Below the pieces are notes generated by a model. It did no database searches, had not been told where the DNA came from, and worked only from the letters and a program-made list of their open reading frames with translations. Below, one piece after another: positions 11,501-21,900 of a stretch of DNA of 59,061 nucleotides. Made by a program: the position numbers and the translations under genes. Source of the DNA: Phoronis australis (lineage: Eukaryota; Phoronida; Phoronidae); assembly GCA_002633005.1 (NCBI GenBank), contig NMRA01000099.1, positions 899,138-958,198 of the forward strand, given 5' to 3'. Within the stretch, counting starts at the first letter, position 1; each line of letters opens with the position of its first letter.

Positions 11501-14500
11501 TCAGCGTTCCGGGCCACGTACTTTAGATGTTCAGTCCGATCTTCTGGGCAAAGTTTTTGTCTGTTAACCCCTAATGTCTTTCTAGAGTCTTTGACAATGG
11601 GGACGATTTTCTCTACAAACATTTAAATATGCCTACCTCTTTTATATTTTCTTCAGGTATCAACACAGGCGCTTTCTGTTCAGTCAGTACTCACCTAAAT
11701 ACTGTCGTGCTGGACAAATTCCCGGTAAGGAGACAATGTACATACAACGTATGAATAAATTATAATCTTAATTATACGTATTCCTTTGGCAATTTCTTCC
11801 TATTGTTATCGTACACCTTTTTGTATGTCATTGCCGTCAACCATTGCTGATGCTCCCGCTAGAACTTGTTTTTTCGATTGACTGACATCCTTGTGTCTTT
11901 TTAACGACGGACTAGGGGGTGCTGGACCGTGACTTATTGGAAAACTTAATTTTGCAAGATAACGCGGCGGCGCCCGACTGCAGCATGTCACAAAACTAAT
12001 CTTGAGACAAGACGTGGCGGACGCGCTACATATCGCGGCCTATCAAAATACACCCGTTCAGTTCGACTATCAAAGTAATATCTTTTACTGCCTTTTTCAG
12101 TGCAAACACAGATGTAATTAAAACCTTCGTTCAGTCGGTGACCAGAGAACAAGAATAACTGACGAGACGACGGGGCAGATGTAAAGTGACGCGTACTGAT
12201 TTGGGGAAAAGAATCGGCGAGTGGGGATAGAATCGGTCACGTGAGGGGGGAAGAGTTGGGACCGACCTGCAGAGAAATGTTGAAGAGCAACATCAAAAGT
12301 CCAAATTCCGCATTTCCCTGTTAAATAGCTGGTTGCACCATTGGTTTTCCGGCCATCACAGTCTGTCGTACGTCATGGTGGTCACATTTACTTTAATTGA
12401 ACAGTGTTATTACTTTGTCAAAATTGATATTTGGGCCAAGAGTCCAAAAGACGTATCAAACATCAGGTGATGGACACTACAATTATCGAAGATGTTTTTA
12501 GATTTGCTTAAAAGCTAACAGTTTTGTAAAACACAAAAGGCGGAAATTTAAAAATTAGACCATAATTTTTGAGGAAACAGGTCCTACGCTTTACTCACGC
12601 AGCTCTCGGGTAGAGGACTTTGAGCTATGAGCTTAACCAACAGACTCAATAATTCAAGAAGTGAAAAAGAGTCAACACATTTCGTACTGAACATTTTTCC
12701 CACTCTGTCGCCAGCTCAGACGACGATCTACGCGTCTCGCATGCACCTGATCTCACAGCTCATAGCTCACGTCTGAGGCAAAGTGAATCGCAAACATTTT
12801 ACCTCGCGGAGCGGTGAGACGAATGTCCCACTTTTTGGGATTTTTTATCGGGCGAGCGTAAATCCTCACAGCATGCTAACGAGGTGAGCTAAGTGCCTAG
12901 TCGATTACCTTCGGTAGGTAACGAAAATTATTTATTGTGTCACCTGACCAGAACAAATCTCTTTCACTGGATCATTCTAACCGTGTATACTCAAGGTACC
13001 TAAACTACACGGTCAACGGACTCATAAACACGACTCACGGACCTGCAAACACCGTCCACTGACTCACAAACACGGGAACGGACTCAAAAACACGATCCAC
13101 GCACCCAAATACACGGGACACGGACTCACATTCACGAGGAAACATGGTTAACGGACCGCCAAACACGGGTCACGGACAAAATGAAGATGTCAGCTGACCC
13201 AGGAAGCCGATGAGTCCGTGACCCGTGTTTATGAGTCCGTTGACCGTGTAGTTTAGGTACCTTGATACTATATTTACGCTGTTTACTAAGAAAGTGACAG
13301 GTCAGTGAGCATTTTGTTCGGAGTTATTCATCTGCACTGGTAGCTAGCATTTCTACTACGTTGACTGACCACGCAGCTCATCACGAATCGTCTGGGCTGG
13401 GCTTTGTGAAGTAAAACTAATTCGACTTACAATATAGAGATGGGTACTTTTCCTGTTGTATCGCTCGGTTTGTTTTTATAGGGCGAGGAACTAAACGCGG
13501 GAAGAATCGGACTAACTATTATCCTAGCTGGGTTAGTTGGAGCAGTGTTAGCGGGACTATGGTTGGACAAAACTAAGACGTTCAAGTGAGTGAAGTGAGG
13601 GACTGGACTACTTCTGATTCTGTCAATGTTTTGTACTGGATTCGTAGACAACAAAGTGGCCTGTGGTACAAGGTGGCCGATAACCCCGGATTTCCCCTGT
13701 TGAAAAGTATCAAATGTAGGATCTTCTTCTCTAGGAATTCAATGTTGAGTCAACCAAGACATAAATAATTCCCAAAACTGACATGCGTATCCTTGTAGAA
13801 ATGTCAAACTTTGCCTACCTTTGGAATATCATATCTGGAATCAATTGATCGGATTCTAATGTTCAAACATTTTGGTTCATAAGATGTTCTCCAAAACGCT
13901 TTCACTAATTGTTTTTCAGATGATTTCCCTTTTGCACGAGGCCCTACGTAAAAATGAATTTTACCAAGAAGACAACCAATGGTAGATTGGTATAAAGTCC
14001 AAAAATAAAATTCTATACACTTTCTACTTTGAGACACTATGTAATCATACTGAGTTAAATTCTATAATAGTTTTTTTTAGATATTTGGCTAATCGCGAAG
14101 GCTACCTAATGTAGCTATTCATACCTTAAAATCTCTTGGCGACTCTCAGCTCTACATGTGGAAAGTAAATTAAATTACATTTACTACCACGCGAGTTGTT
14201 CAGTTTAGCACATTTGTTGTTGTTGAATATAAATTTTACCGTTGTGTCTTTTATTTCTCCTGTAGCCATGATAACTATTGGTCGATTATTACAGAACTGA
14301 TGCTGAATTGTAAAGGATGTGCTTCGTACGTTCTAACGGGAACCCAGTTTGTTAAGAAAAACCGTGCCTATGGTGATACATGTAAATAGCACATTGGAGT
14401 GATTGGTGTTAATGTTATTTTCAGAAAAACAACGGTTGTGATTTATTGCCTCTCGTTCACCTCGCTACTGTCATACACCATTACCGTGGATTACGTCCCG

Positions 14501-17500
14501 TCAATAGCGGTAGTTTTTGTGTGCGCAGGATTCTTAGGGTGAGATTTCACTGAACTGATTTTACCTTAGGCTTTTTCAAAGTCTGAGGTTAATTTTGTCT
14601 GATAAATGCATGAAATCCCCGATCAGGAAAATGGTAAATACCGAAGATGGTACACCCCACACGCTTTCAACTACAAGTTCAACTGCAGTAAAAACAAGTT
14701 TAACGCATCAAAATGGCCCTTAAAAGTTCCATTCCAGGCATGAATGGAAAATTAGAAGTTCCACATAATAATAGAACACAAGAAGTTCTACGTGGACTAA
14801 GATGGAAAATCACAAGCGTTTACTCGCCGTGTTTCAAAACAAAGCCATGTGCTCCATTGTATACATACACAAAACGTACGGAGAGTGGGGGTAGATGAAG
14901 TAATATCCCACGAGACATTATTTCGCGGATTAACGTCGAGCGGCATATCACTTCATCTACGCCAATCGGGGTACGTTTTGTATTTATCCCATACGCTTCG
15001 AATTCCTAAGTTTCTTTAATTTTTTAGACAATTTTTAAATACTTTACCCAGACTGTTCACGTGGCGGATCACATCATATATGTATGTTCTTGCGCGTTAG
15101 GTTACAAGTTTTCTCCAGTAAAAGAAATAGTGTAACGATTTATTACTTGAAAGGAGATAACAAAGATGAAAACAATGGTAATTGTGCACTGAACTTGTCT
15201 CATTTCCTGAAAACAGCTAAATTACAACAATTTTTGATGTTTAAGTTACTGAGGAATCGGCGTCTGAGTTGTAGACGATATATTTAGCAATTAAAAATTG
15301 AGACAGAAGTGTAGTTTTGTTCCAGATGTGAAGTTTGGAACCTGATCGCATGTTGAGTCTTACTTATACTGCTGCAATTGTATTACTTTAAATATTTTGG
15401 GAAAGTATTATGATCAGCCTGGCTGACGACTTCGAGTCGACATTGACCTACCTTTTGAACTTTCCACGTCAGAGGAGGGGAATACGTAAAACAATATCAA
15501 ATGGCCGTATTGCACGTAATTCAACGCGTATGGGATAAAATGCTATTTGTACTTCCCGGATATGCCCACTTATGTCTTCAACTATTTCATTTTTGATTTA
15601 ATTATGTTCCACCGATTTTGATATTATTTTTGCATAAAGCTCCTGCTTAATGCATATTTTCAGCATGTTCGTGACGGGTTACGTTCCGGTTGGGTTCGAG
15701 TTTGCCGCAGAATTGACGTACCCAGAATCTGAGGGAACCTCCTCCGGTATACTGAACGCGTCTGCACAGGTAGGCTTACTATGTGACTAACCAAACGAAG
15801 CTCAGCGTTCTTTAAAGGTACTCTTTCCACGTTAGTCCAGTCGACGCTTAGCCCATATATGCTCACTCAACGCAACTCGAAATAGTTAAATTTATACGAA
15901 TTTTTGGTTTAACTTTTATTTTGGTGGTGCACCATCAACTAAAATGACCGCCGTAGTGAGCGGCAGTTCACTCACTGCCGTCAATTGTAACGGAAACGCC
16001 ACCCACTTAAAAAAAAAAAAATTCTTATGCGCCCACATATACATACGTGGGTGCATATTACTGTCATTTCTGTCTGGGCCTATGGATGTCCGGCGCACGT
16101 TGCTATATTTCTGAAACCCCTTGTAAGATCTCTGTGAGCAGAGAATGGTTGGCGATGACTTTGAGACAGATTCGACAACCGCTGTGCCCTCAAATGACCA
16201 TTTTAGTTCATTTGACTGAGTTTTATGAAATTTGGCAAAGCGGTTTCTGTTGAGATGACAACGATACCTTCGCCATGAAGGCCGTATTCGATTCGGCTGG
16301 TGTCAATTTTATGGAAAGTGTGATTACTGTTGTCAATCTTATGACAAATTGTCATTTGTTTGTTTTAATATCTACCAAGTACTTAGATTGATCTTCATGA
16401 GACTTGTCTAGTCATTGAGTGTTCCCTATTGAGGAGAGCCTGTGCAGAACTGATGCTTATTTTAGGATTGACCCGATTACTGCGGAAATATTTAAAAATG
16501 TGAGCACGCTTTATTTTTTTACCGTTTGTAATTCACACGCTGAGCGCGTATTAACGCTCTGTGCTGTCTTTGTTACACTTGTAGCGACTGAATTTTTAAA
16601 TAATCGAGATGAAAGCAGTAACGACGCTACCGTAAAACTTTGATAAAATGTGACCTAACGATACGAACTCGTATGTTAAGTTGAAATGAGCGATGGAAGG
16701 CCTACGCTCGCGTTTCAGATAGTTTGAGAACACCACAGAGGTTTTCTGTGGACAGTGGCCCATTTCAAGGGTTTGCTTGGCGGACGAAAAGCCGAAAACC
16801 GTGGATGACTCTATATGAAGACGAACAATTTTTAGGTAAATTGAAACACGACATCCACTTGACCATTCACTAGCTTAAAAATTTAAGGCCATGTGAAAAC
16901 ATCTGTTGATACAAATGTTGTCATGTCTTCGTCCCGACGGCGACTTACAACATGTTTTTTTATGAGTGAGGGCACTATTACATCGGAGTTCTGTGCGTCT
17001 CCATAACTTCATTTAGTGCATCCGGGACACTCGGTCACTGAATTTTCCAATACAGTTTGTGAGCGAATGTTGTATAAAAACAGTGCGACATTTCAGTTGT
17101 GCGTCTATAGCGCGGTTTGGCTGGAGGTACCCCAAACTTTTCTTGGAGTTGAAAGCACTCTTTTTTTCTTCCAGATTTGTGGCACCGTATTTTCGCTATG
17201 TCACGGTGCAATGCAAGAGGCACACGGGACATTTGCTGCCAACATGTTGATATGCGGACTTCATTTAGTGGGAACCATATTAACTGTAACTATTAAAGCG
17301 GATTACAGACGGCAGGCCGCGGCAAAGCAGGTATGTGTTCTTCTTCCGTAGACTGCGGCCACTAATGCTATTTATTGCAGCCAGGGTCCTAATGACCAAG
17401 AAACCCAATAGTTTATGTTTCATCACGTTTCATGTATGATAGTTACGTCCGAAAGGATGGGGGGGGGAGTTGACTCAAACCCCCAACTTATAAGAAGGCA

Positions 17501-18381
17501 TTTGAAATTCGATAGTTTTATCAAATTTTTTGCTACTGTCTCTGTTGATGTTCCCACAAAACCCAACTTGTTTAGCGGTCCGTCCTCGAGCCTTTGTATA
17601 AACAAGATAGCAGATGTAAACCGCCTGTTACCTATGTTGCCGCACCGCGGTAATTCATCTAAGGCCAGTTTGCGGTGTTATGCAACAAGATGATGGTCTT
17701 AGTGGTATCCTTGGATGGATGAAATCTGTACTCTAAACTGGTGACTAAAACAGAGTAAAGAGTATCTCAAGCGACATCATGAATTTCTGTCGCATACAAA
17801 GTCTAAGATATGACACTTATTCTTAAAGTTGCATTTCGTCTTATTTAGCTGGCAAAACACAACTAAGCCTTTTACTCTCATAAAACCAATCTCATATTAT
17901 TCGTTACCATGATAGGACTCCATTACTGTAACCAACGAGAACCTTGAGACCATCAGCGACTCAAGAAGAGCTTGAAAATTTATCGGGGTTGGCCAACCCT
18001 AAAACTGTGAATTGAAAATGCCTCCTGTACACGCATTTTCTATGGCTTAAGTTGCTGGCTCATTCGGCAACAACTCAAGATCGAATGACCGTGGTAATGT
18101 TTTTAAGCTGCAAAGCAATTGGGAAATACTTCTTTAAGGGTGTCGATGTTGTATGACAACACCAGTTGGATGTTCAAGGAAGTTCTTGTGGTTTTTTCGC
18201 ATTAAATTTGCAAGGTACAAAACATGAATGAATTTAAAGATGAATTTTATTTTGCTTGTCCTGTGTCAGAACACACATTTTCACAATTTCTGTCATTGAC
18301 TGACTGATAGATTTCTTCTTCTTTTTCTAGCACATGGAAGAAATGGCAAAAGAACTTAAGGATGTCATACAAGTAACGTAA
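4981..18381 (+). CDS. FLVCR: FLVCR-family MFS transporter, nine exons, 478 aa
   Basis: Seen: nine exons (4981-5538, 5765-5906, 6666-6803, 11657-11724, 13482-13585, 14425-14538, 15664-15769, 17175-17330, 18331-18381) join in frame to 1437 nt. Family marks in order are [14 protein letters not shown] (residues 52-65, first membrane helix), [13 protein letters not shown] (87-99), NCLGAW (124-129), [18 protein letters not shown] (153-170), NEVSTA (172-177), [11 protein letters not shown] (192-202), [10 protein letters not shown] (235-244), GEENAGR-type [12 protein letters not shown] (303-314) and the C-terminal-half motif [15 protein letters not shown]. Known: vertebrate FLVCR1/2 are plasma-membrane or organelle major facilitators for choline/ethanolamine, also linked to heme. 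Length is slightly below the vertebrate 526-555 because both tails are short. It looks closer to FLVCR1 in the N-terminal half, but may be a pre-duplication co-orthologue. Odd: the position equivalent to human FLVCR1 Tyr349 is Cys287. Trp56 and Gln154 (human Trp125, Gln214) are kept. An acceptor-like AG at 4971-4972, just before the ATG, suggests a 5' UTR exon upstream. Confidence 0.93.
5765..5906 (+). CDS. FLVCR: FLVCR exon 2
   Basis: Residues 187-233 plus one base. Contains [11 protein letters not shown], a strongly conserved FLVCR stretch. Acceptor CAG at 5762-5764, donor GTGAGT at 5907. The junction reads FGN-LV-GNGVG where vertebrate FLVCRs have FGN-QL-G. Confidence 0.93.
5907..6665 (+). 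other. FLVCR intron 2
   Basis: A 759-base phase-1 intron. I see no repeat, RNA or coding structure in it. Confidence 0.8.
6666..6803 (+). CDS. FLVCR: FLVCR exon 3
   Basis: Residues 234-279 plus one base, read in the frame set by exon 2. A longer open frame over the same bases is a shadow. Holds [10 protein letters not shown], the conserved cytosolic loop between the two six-helix halves, then [17 protein letters not shown], the start of helix 7. Donor GTATGT at 6804. Confidence 0.93.
7905..8040 (+). repeat. Dispersed repeat, GCACCATCA family, copy 1
   Basis: Contains GGTGATGCACCATCACCTAA, then AATGGCCGCC and GGTGAGC. A matching copy lies at 15905-16020 in the same orientation, and the similarity extends into the GCTCA-containing sequence upstream. 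Confidence 0.6.
8296..8356 (+). repeat. tRNA-like segment (possible SINE head)
   Basis: An A-box-like TGGTATTAGCGTAGCG is followed about 36 bases later by a good B box, GTTCGAATCC. A five-pair stem ACTTC/GAAGT sits where an anticodon stem would be. The T stem does not pair, so this is not a working tRNA gene. Confidence 0.35.
9242..9936. mobile_element. 695-bp terminal-inverted-repeat element
   Basis: Left end CGGCATTTTTTTCACTCAGG, right end inverted CGGCATTTTTTCACTCAGGG; about 25 bases match. Flanked by TGT on both sides, a possible 3-bp target duplication. No transposase frame inside; a non-autonomous element in FLVCR intron 3. Confidence 0.6.
10440..10835 (+). promoter_or_regulatory. CpG-rich, NRF1/YY1-like block with a downstream splice donor
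   Basis: Richer in CpG than its surroundings. It has GCATGCGCAGT and TTGCGCAAGCGCAA (NRF1-like) and AAAATGGCCGCC (YY1-like). It ends with CAGAAG|GTAAGG, a strong donor. This may be an internal promoter with an alternative first exon splicing to FLVCR exon 4. The open frame across it does not keep phase into exon 4, so such an exon would be non-coding or give a shorter protein. Confidence 0.3.
11150..11415 (+). repeat. Dispersed repeat copy A (uninterrupted)
   Basis: Matches 12780-13310 over several blocks: TAAATCCTCGCAGCACG, GAGCTACGTG, TTATTGCATCACCTGA, and ATTTACGCTGTTTACTACGA. It shows the state before the foldback insertion present in copy B. Confidence 0.65.
11657..11724 (+). CDS. FLVCR: FLVCR exon 4
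   Basis: A short 68-nt exon encoding [15 protein letters not shown] and following residues (280-302). Acceptor TTCAG at 11652-11656, donor GTAAGG at 11725. It carries Cys287 at the position of the vertebrate pocket tyrosine (human FLVCR1 Tyr349). It lies between two copies of an old dispersed repeat. Confidence 0.92.
12780..13310 (+). repeat. Dispersed repeat copy B (interrupted)
   Basis: Aligns with copy A at 11150: GTAAATCCTCACAGCATG, GTGAGCTAAGTG, TTATTGTGTCACCTGA, then TATTTACGCTGTTTACTAAG and GTGAGCATTT. The alignment is split by the element at 12991-13265. Confidence 0.65.
12991..13265. mobile_element. 275-bp foldback element with internal tandem repeats
   Basis: Ends are an inverted pair of about 50 bases: TCAAGGTACCTAAACTACAC, then GGTCAACGGACTCATAAACA on the left, mirrored on the right. 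Between them lie six or more degenerate 20-21-base units of type CACGGACTCACAAACACGG. TAC flanks both sides (12988-12990, 13266-13268). Copy A lacks the element, giving an empty site. Confidence 0.75.
13482..13585 (+). CDS. FLVCR: FLVCR exon 5
   Basis: Residues 303-336 plus two bases: [12 protein letters not shown], then [20 protein letters not shown], matching the vertebrate [12 protein letters not shown] and GLWLDYTKTYK region. Donor GTGAGT at 13586. Confidence 0.94.
13586..14424 (+). other. FLVCR intron 5
   Basis: An 839-base phase-2 intron. I see nothing else in it. Confidence 0.8.
14425..14538 (+). CDS. FLVCR: FLVCR exon 6
   Basis: Residues 337-374 plus two bases: [12 protein letters not shown] and then two hydrophobic helices. 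Acceptor TTTTCAG at 14418-14424, donor GTGAGA at 14539. Confidence 0.92.
14539..15663 (+). other. FLVCR intron 6
   Basis: An 1125-base intron. Inverted arms at 14863-14902 and 14941-14982 share AAACGTAC and GTAGATGAAGT. Outer arms at 14984-15007 and 15518-15542 share TTTATCCCATACGC and GAATT. It is probably a decayed small transposon. Confidence 0.55.
15664..15769 (+). CDS. FLVCR: FLVCR exon 7
   Basis: Residues 375-410: [20 protein letters not shown], then [16 protein letters not shown], nearly identical to the vertebrate family signature. Acceptor TTTTCAG, donor GTAGGC at 15770; phase 0. Confidence 0.95.
15770..17174 (+). other. FLVCR intron 7
   Basis: 1405 bases with the GCACCATCA repeat copy at 15905. 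The rest shows no recognisable structure. Confidence 0.8.
15905..16020 (+). repeat. Dispersed repeat, GCACCATCA family, copy 2
   Basis: GGTGGTGCACCATCAACTAA, then AATGACCGCC and GTGAGCGG, ending in an A run. It is the partner of the copy at 7905 and lies in FLVCR intron 7. Confidence 0.6.
17175..17330 (+). CDS. FLVCR: FLVCR exon 8
   Basis: Residues 411-462: last two membrane helices ([20 protein letters not shown]), then the start of the cytosolic tail, [12 protein letters not shown]. Acceptor TTCCAG, donor GTATGT at 17331. Confidence 0.93.
17331..18330 (+). other. FLVCR intron 8
   Basis: 1000 bases. A G run near 17457-17466 pairs loosely with a C run at 17480; otherwise I see nothing. Confidence 0.8.
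18331..18381 (+). CDS. FLVCR: FLVCR exon 9 with stop
   Basis: A charged 16-residue tail ([16 protein letters not shown]) and a TAA stop at 18379-18381. Acceptor after a pyrimidine-rich tract ending TTTTTCTAG. No canonical AATAAA follows on the plus strand before the neighbouring gene's stop codon; AATATA variants are present near 18447. Confidence 0.88.
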   Translation, partial: HMEEMAKELKDVIQVT

Positions 18382-18437
18382 TTACAATTTGGTGCTAACG
18401 GTCAATTCATACGCAATTCATTTTGTGATATCTTTGT

Positions 18438-18443
18438 TTTATT
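18438..18443 (-). terminator. Candidate poly(A) signal of GH1-A
   Basis: TTTATT on the plus strand is AATAAA on the minus strand, 207 bases past the GH1-A stop. The 3' UTR would reach almost to the FLVCR stop on the other strand, so the two 3' UTRs probably overlap. Confidence 0.45.
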
Positions 18444-18649
18444 GAAATATAACATTTGTGATTAGCTTCTGGTGTTCAAAATACATTATCAAGATATCCA
18501 TTCTGACTCTCTTAAAATAACTGTCTCTTTTTAAAAAGACTTCTGAAACGCAAAAGCAATAGGGGTACTCCAGGTCACACGATAAATTGTATATACTTCT
18601 TGGGACAGAGCATGTACCATTACACTGGCGCCATCACGGACGCTCGTGC

Positions 18650-18927
18650 TCAGAATAACACGCGTGCTGCTATGCTCAGGAGAAGAACGAAGATGCTTGG
18701 GGTGTGAAATGGTGATGAGTTAACCGGTTCGGGTTTAGGGAATCCGTTATCGGCGAAAAGTTTCTTTAAGTACGCGGCTGACTTCTTAGCTTTTCTTGGT
18801 CTCGCTGGGTCGTTGAAGTCGACGTAATGGATGCCAAATTTTTCCAAGTATCCAGAGGCCCACTCGAAATTGTCCAGGAGCGACCACGCTGTGTAACCTT
18901 TTATATTGCAACCATCTTTTTTAGCCG
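18650..18927 (-). CDS. GH1-A exon 8 with stop and GPI-like tail
   Basis: Residues 435-526: [40 protein letters not shown], then [14 protein letters not shown] and a terminal hydrophobic stretch ending RVLF. No cytosolic residues follow the hydrophobic part, unlike the transmembrane lactase layout. Confidence 0.92.
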
Positions 18928-21900
18928 CTGAAATGTTAAGTAACAGCATAGTGGAGTGGTTAATAATTGCAGTAGCGAACCAGTACTGAATCACACGTTT
19001 GGTACTAGCCTTTTTATGGATATCGAAAACCGATGGGTTCGCATCTCTGAGCATAATATGGTGTAACCAAAACAGAATCAAGGGAGTGTCACGTTAATGA
19101 TCGTCGTGGTAACCTGATATTGGATAAGTGCTACCTATATACCAGTATTTGTGACAAACTGAACCGGCTGCTTGAAATGCTACTATGAAATGATATCTTT
19201 TAGATCGTGCTGTTTTGGATGACCGATATCTCGTAACTTGTGCATATCACGCTTCACGGGATCTTTGAAAAGGGCAATGAACTGCCCAGGTCTAGTGTAA
19301 CGACAGATCTTGTCAGTGGTTCGTATGATCACCTAAATGTGGTCCTACAGGGACACAGCGTCGCAACAGAAAACAACAGGAGCACCCGGGCCTAGTGGCT
19401 GACGATGAATACTGGAGGCTTCTTATTGCGTCTTTTGTTTTTGACGCAACCTGACTTGAGACGCACATTTACTTAATGGACATCACCTTGGACGCATTTT
19501 GGTACGCTTACAAAAGAAAAAAGCACTCGAGTAGCCAGTGGAAGATCTACGTTTTCAGTAAGGGGGGTGTTTAGGATTCGAGCGAATCCGAGGCGAGTAG
19601 CGCTGAGTGCAGGGAAGGAAACCCCCTCCCGTGTAAGATTTTTTTGTGGTTTTTAGTAGCTGATTTCGTTTTTCTGGCGAAAATTTTTTAATTTTTATTT
19701 GGTTTGAAGCCCCTGAACCTCCTCCCTGTAGATTTGCCTCTGGTAACTTGAAAGAAAACAACAAATAAAACCACAAGTGTTGTGGTAAATAAAAGTGAGT
19801 GACGCGTACTGGACGTTTTTAAAAGACAGTGTTCTTGTTCTGGGACCGAATGTGCGTGGACCAAAAGGATGAAATGGATCTCAGTAACATGAAAAGTGAG
19901 TCCACTGGGCCCCAGTATTTAGAAATGGACTAGTACAAAAACATGCACATTGTAATGGACAATTCTTTCGTCTTGTAAGCCAAGTTATTCCAATGTTATT
20001 TGCAACAATTTCCCCATGCCGTTATCCATCCGGAACAGCTCGAGTATTAAAATTAAAGGCTACCAAAATACATTATCTTTTCCGAATTGACGTCTTCATG
20101 CATTTTCTGAAGTACGAATTTTAGCGTTGCTGATATTGGTGACCATAATTTCGTCCTTGAGTTAACTTGCCAACTTTTTTGGCAAACCTATTTTTTACTC
20201 ATTGTCCAAGTAACGACAGACAACATGTATACACCAGTGCAGTACCTTTCAGTACGTTGTTTATGTAGCTTCTGTAGAAATTAATTCTGTGATGGTCTTC
20301 TAAGGTTCCATTCCTGTCCGAAACCCCATTCTCGGTGATATACAAAGGAGGATTGTCGTAGTTGTCCTTTATCCAAATCAGCAGCTTACGAAGGCCCCAT
20401 GGTACTACTTTGAGCCATGATGAGCCGGACCTGAAAAACGTCAACTGTGCATGCTCATGTTGAAAATATGCCTGAGATATTACGTACATTACGTACTGTG
20501 CCGTTTCGATAGATGCAGATAAAGGCGATATTCCGGATGCTCGCATAAATACAATTTAGCAGCGAAATACTATTGATATTCGTCTAATGAAGAGGAGGCA
20601 GCCTCAATTAATTTCTCATTATCGGTACAGGTCCGCATGTATGAGTAATAAGACAGACAGTTTTAGTTGACGATTAGTTGAAATTTATAATGTATGTACA
20701 TATAATGTATACACTGGCTGGTTTATCGGTTAGTTTCGTAGATATCAGTACACTATATGGACATGTTGAAAGTCGTCTATACCCCAGCCATTTGGGATCA
20801 ATTTCCTCTTTGACGTCAGGGTCGTCTCCGTAGCTTGACTCGTTCACTGTGATGGTTTTTATGTCTGATGTTATCAGCTGTGTAGTGTAGTGATTCAAGC
20901 CGAAAAAGTCGTGGGTCCCTGAAATTATGACGACAATTCTGGTACCGGTGCACACCAAAAGTCTCCCAGCCAAGCGCTGACACATTCTTCGTTTACCGCC
21001 TTTGTAATCCGCCCCGCGCGCACTCTATGGAGAGTGTGACCACACTAACAACTACATGTACGTCAATGTTGTTGTTTCTGTTATCGAAATCATTGAACGC
21101 TTCCTTATTATACGTTCTTTTATATACAAGCTGAAACACACTACCACATTCTTTTTGCTATTCAGTCGTATTCCTGTTCCAAAATGGCTTTGTAGAGTTT
21201 TGGTATACCCAGAAACGCGTGTTAGTACAGAATTCACGCAGATGCTTTCGGATAGGGTTTGGAAGATTCTCAAGAACACTTACTTTACAACAGTGTTCCC
21301 TGCATGGCAGCTTACCTTTGATTTCTTCTATTTCACTTTTTGTGAACACCGGTAGTCGTGACTCTGGATATCCTTGAAGCTTACTTTTGTTCGCCACCAT
21401 CTCCTTCATGATTGCGGGATAGTCTCCCTTATAAATAGGATGAGCGTACCACCCGAGTTTAAACTGCATAGCTCTTTCCGACGCAGCCACGTCATCAGGA
21501 TTGTTTGGATCTTTCGGACCCTTCCAATCAGAATCCAAGGTGATGGATATTTTACCTTCAATCAATTGCACATGCATTCAATATTATACAAATGTCGACC
21601 TATCCTGAGGGTAAAATCATGTCATATGCTCTCCCGAGGTCAATATTTTATGATACGCTGAGGAATCGATCTATTTTTGTTTCATTATACGACCACGATT
21701 TTATCTGTTATTTAGGTGCGAAACTTTAATTTTGGGTGTGTCAAACGTAATTTTTTTACTTATTTAGTATGCCAATCCTAAAATCCGGCTAGATTTTAGG
21801 CCCTAGTATAGGTCCTAGCGCTACTGAACGCAGAATGGTGAATGTTGGCCAATTCCCCTTTTGTCCACTGACGTCACAAGCATACTGGCGCCTCCAGTGG

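Larger units (their letters stand above)
6804..11656 (+). other. FLVCR intron 3
   Basis: A 4853-base intron, the longest in the gene. It holds a dispersed-repeat copy (7905), a tRNA-like segment (8296), a short imperfect hairpin (8608-8656), a terminal-inverted-repeat element (9242-9936), a CpG-rich promoter-like block (10440-10835) and repeat copy A (11150-11415). Confidence 0.8.
11725..13481 (+). other. FLVCR intron 4
   Basis: A 1757-base phase-0 intron. Its second half is repeat copy B with a foldback element; I see nothing notable in 11725-12690. Confidence 0.8.
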
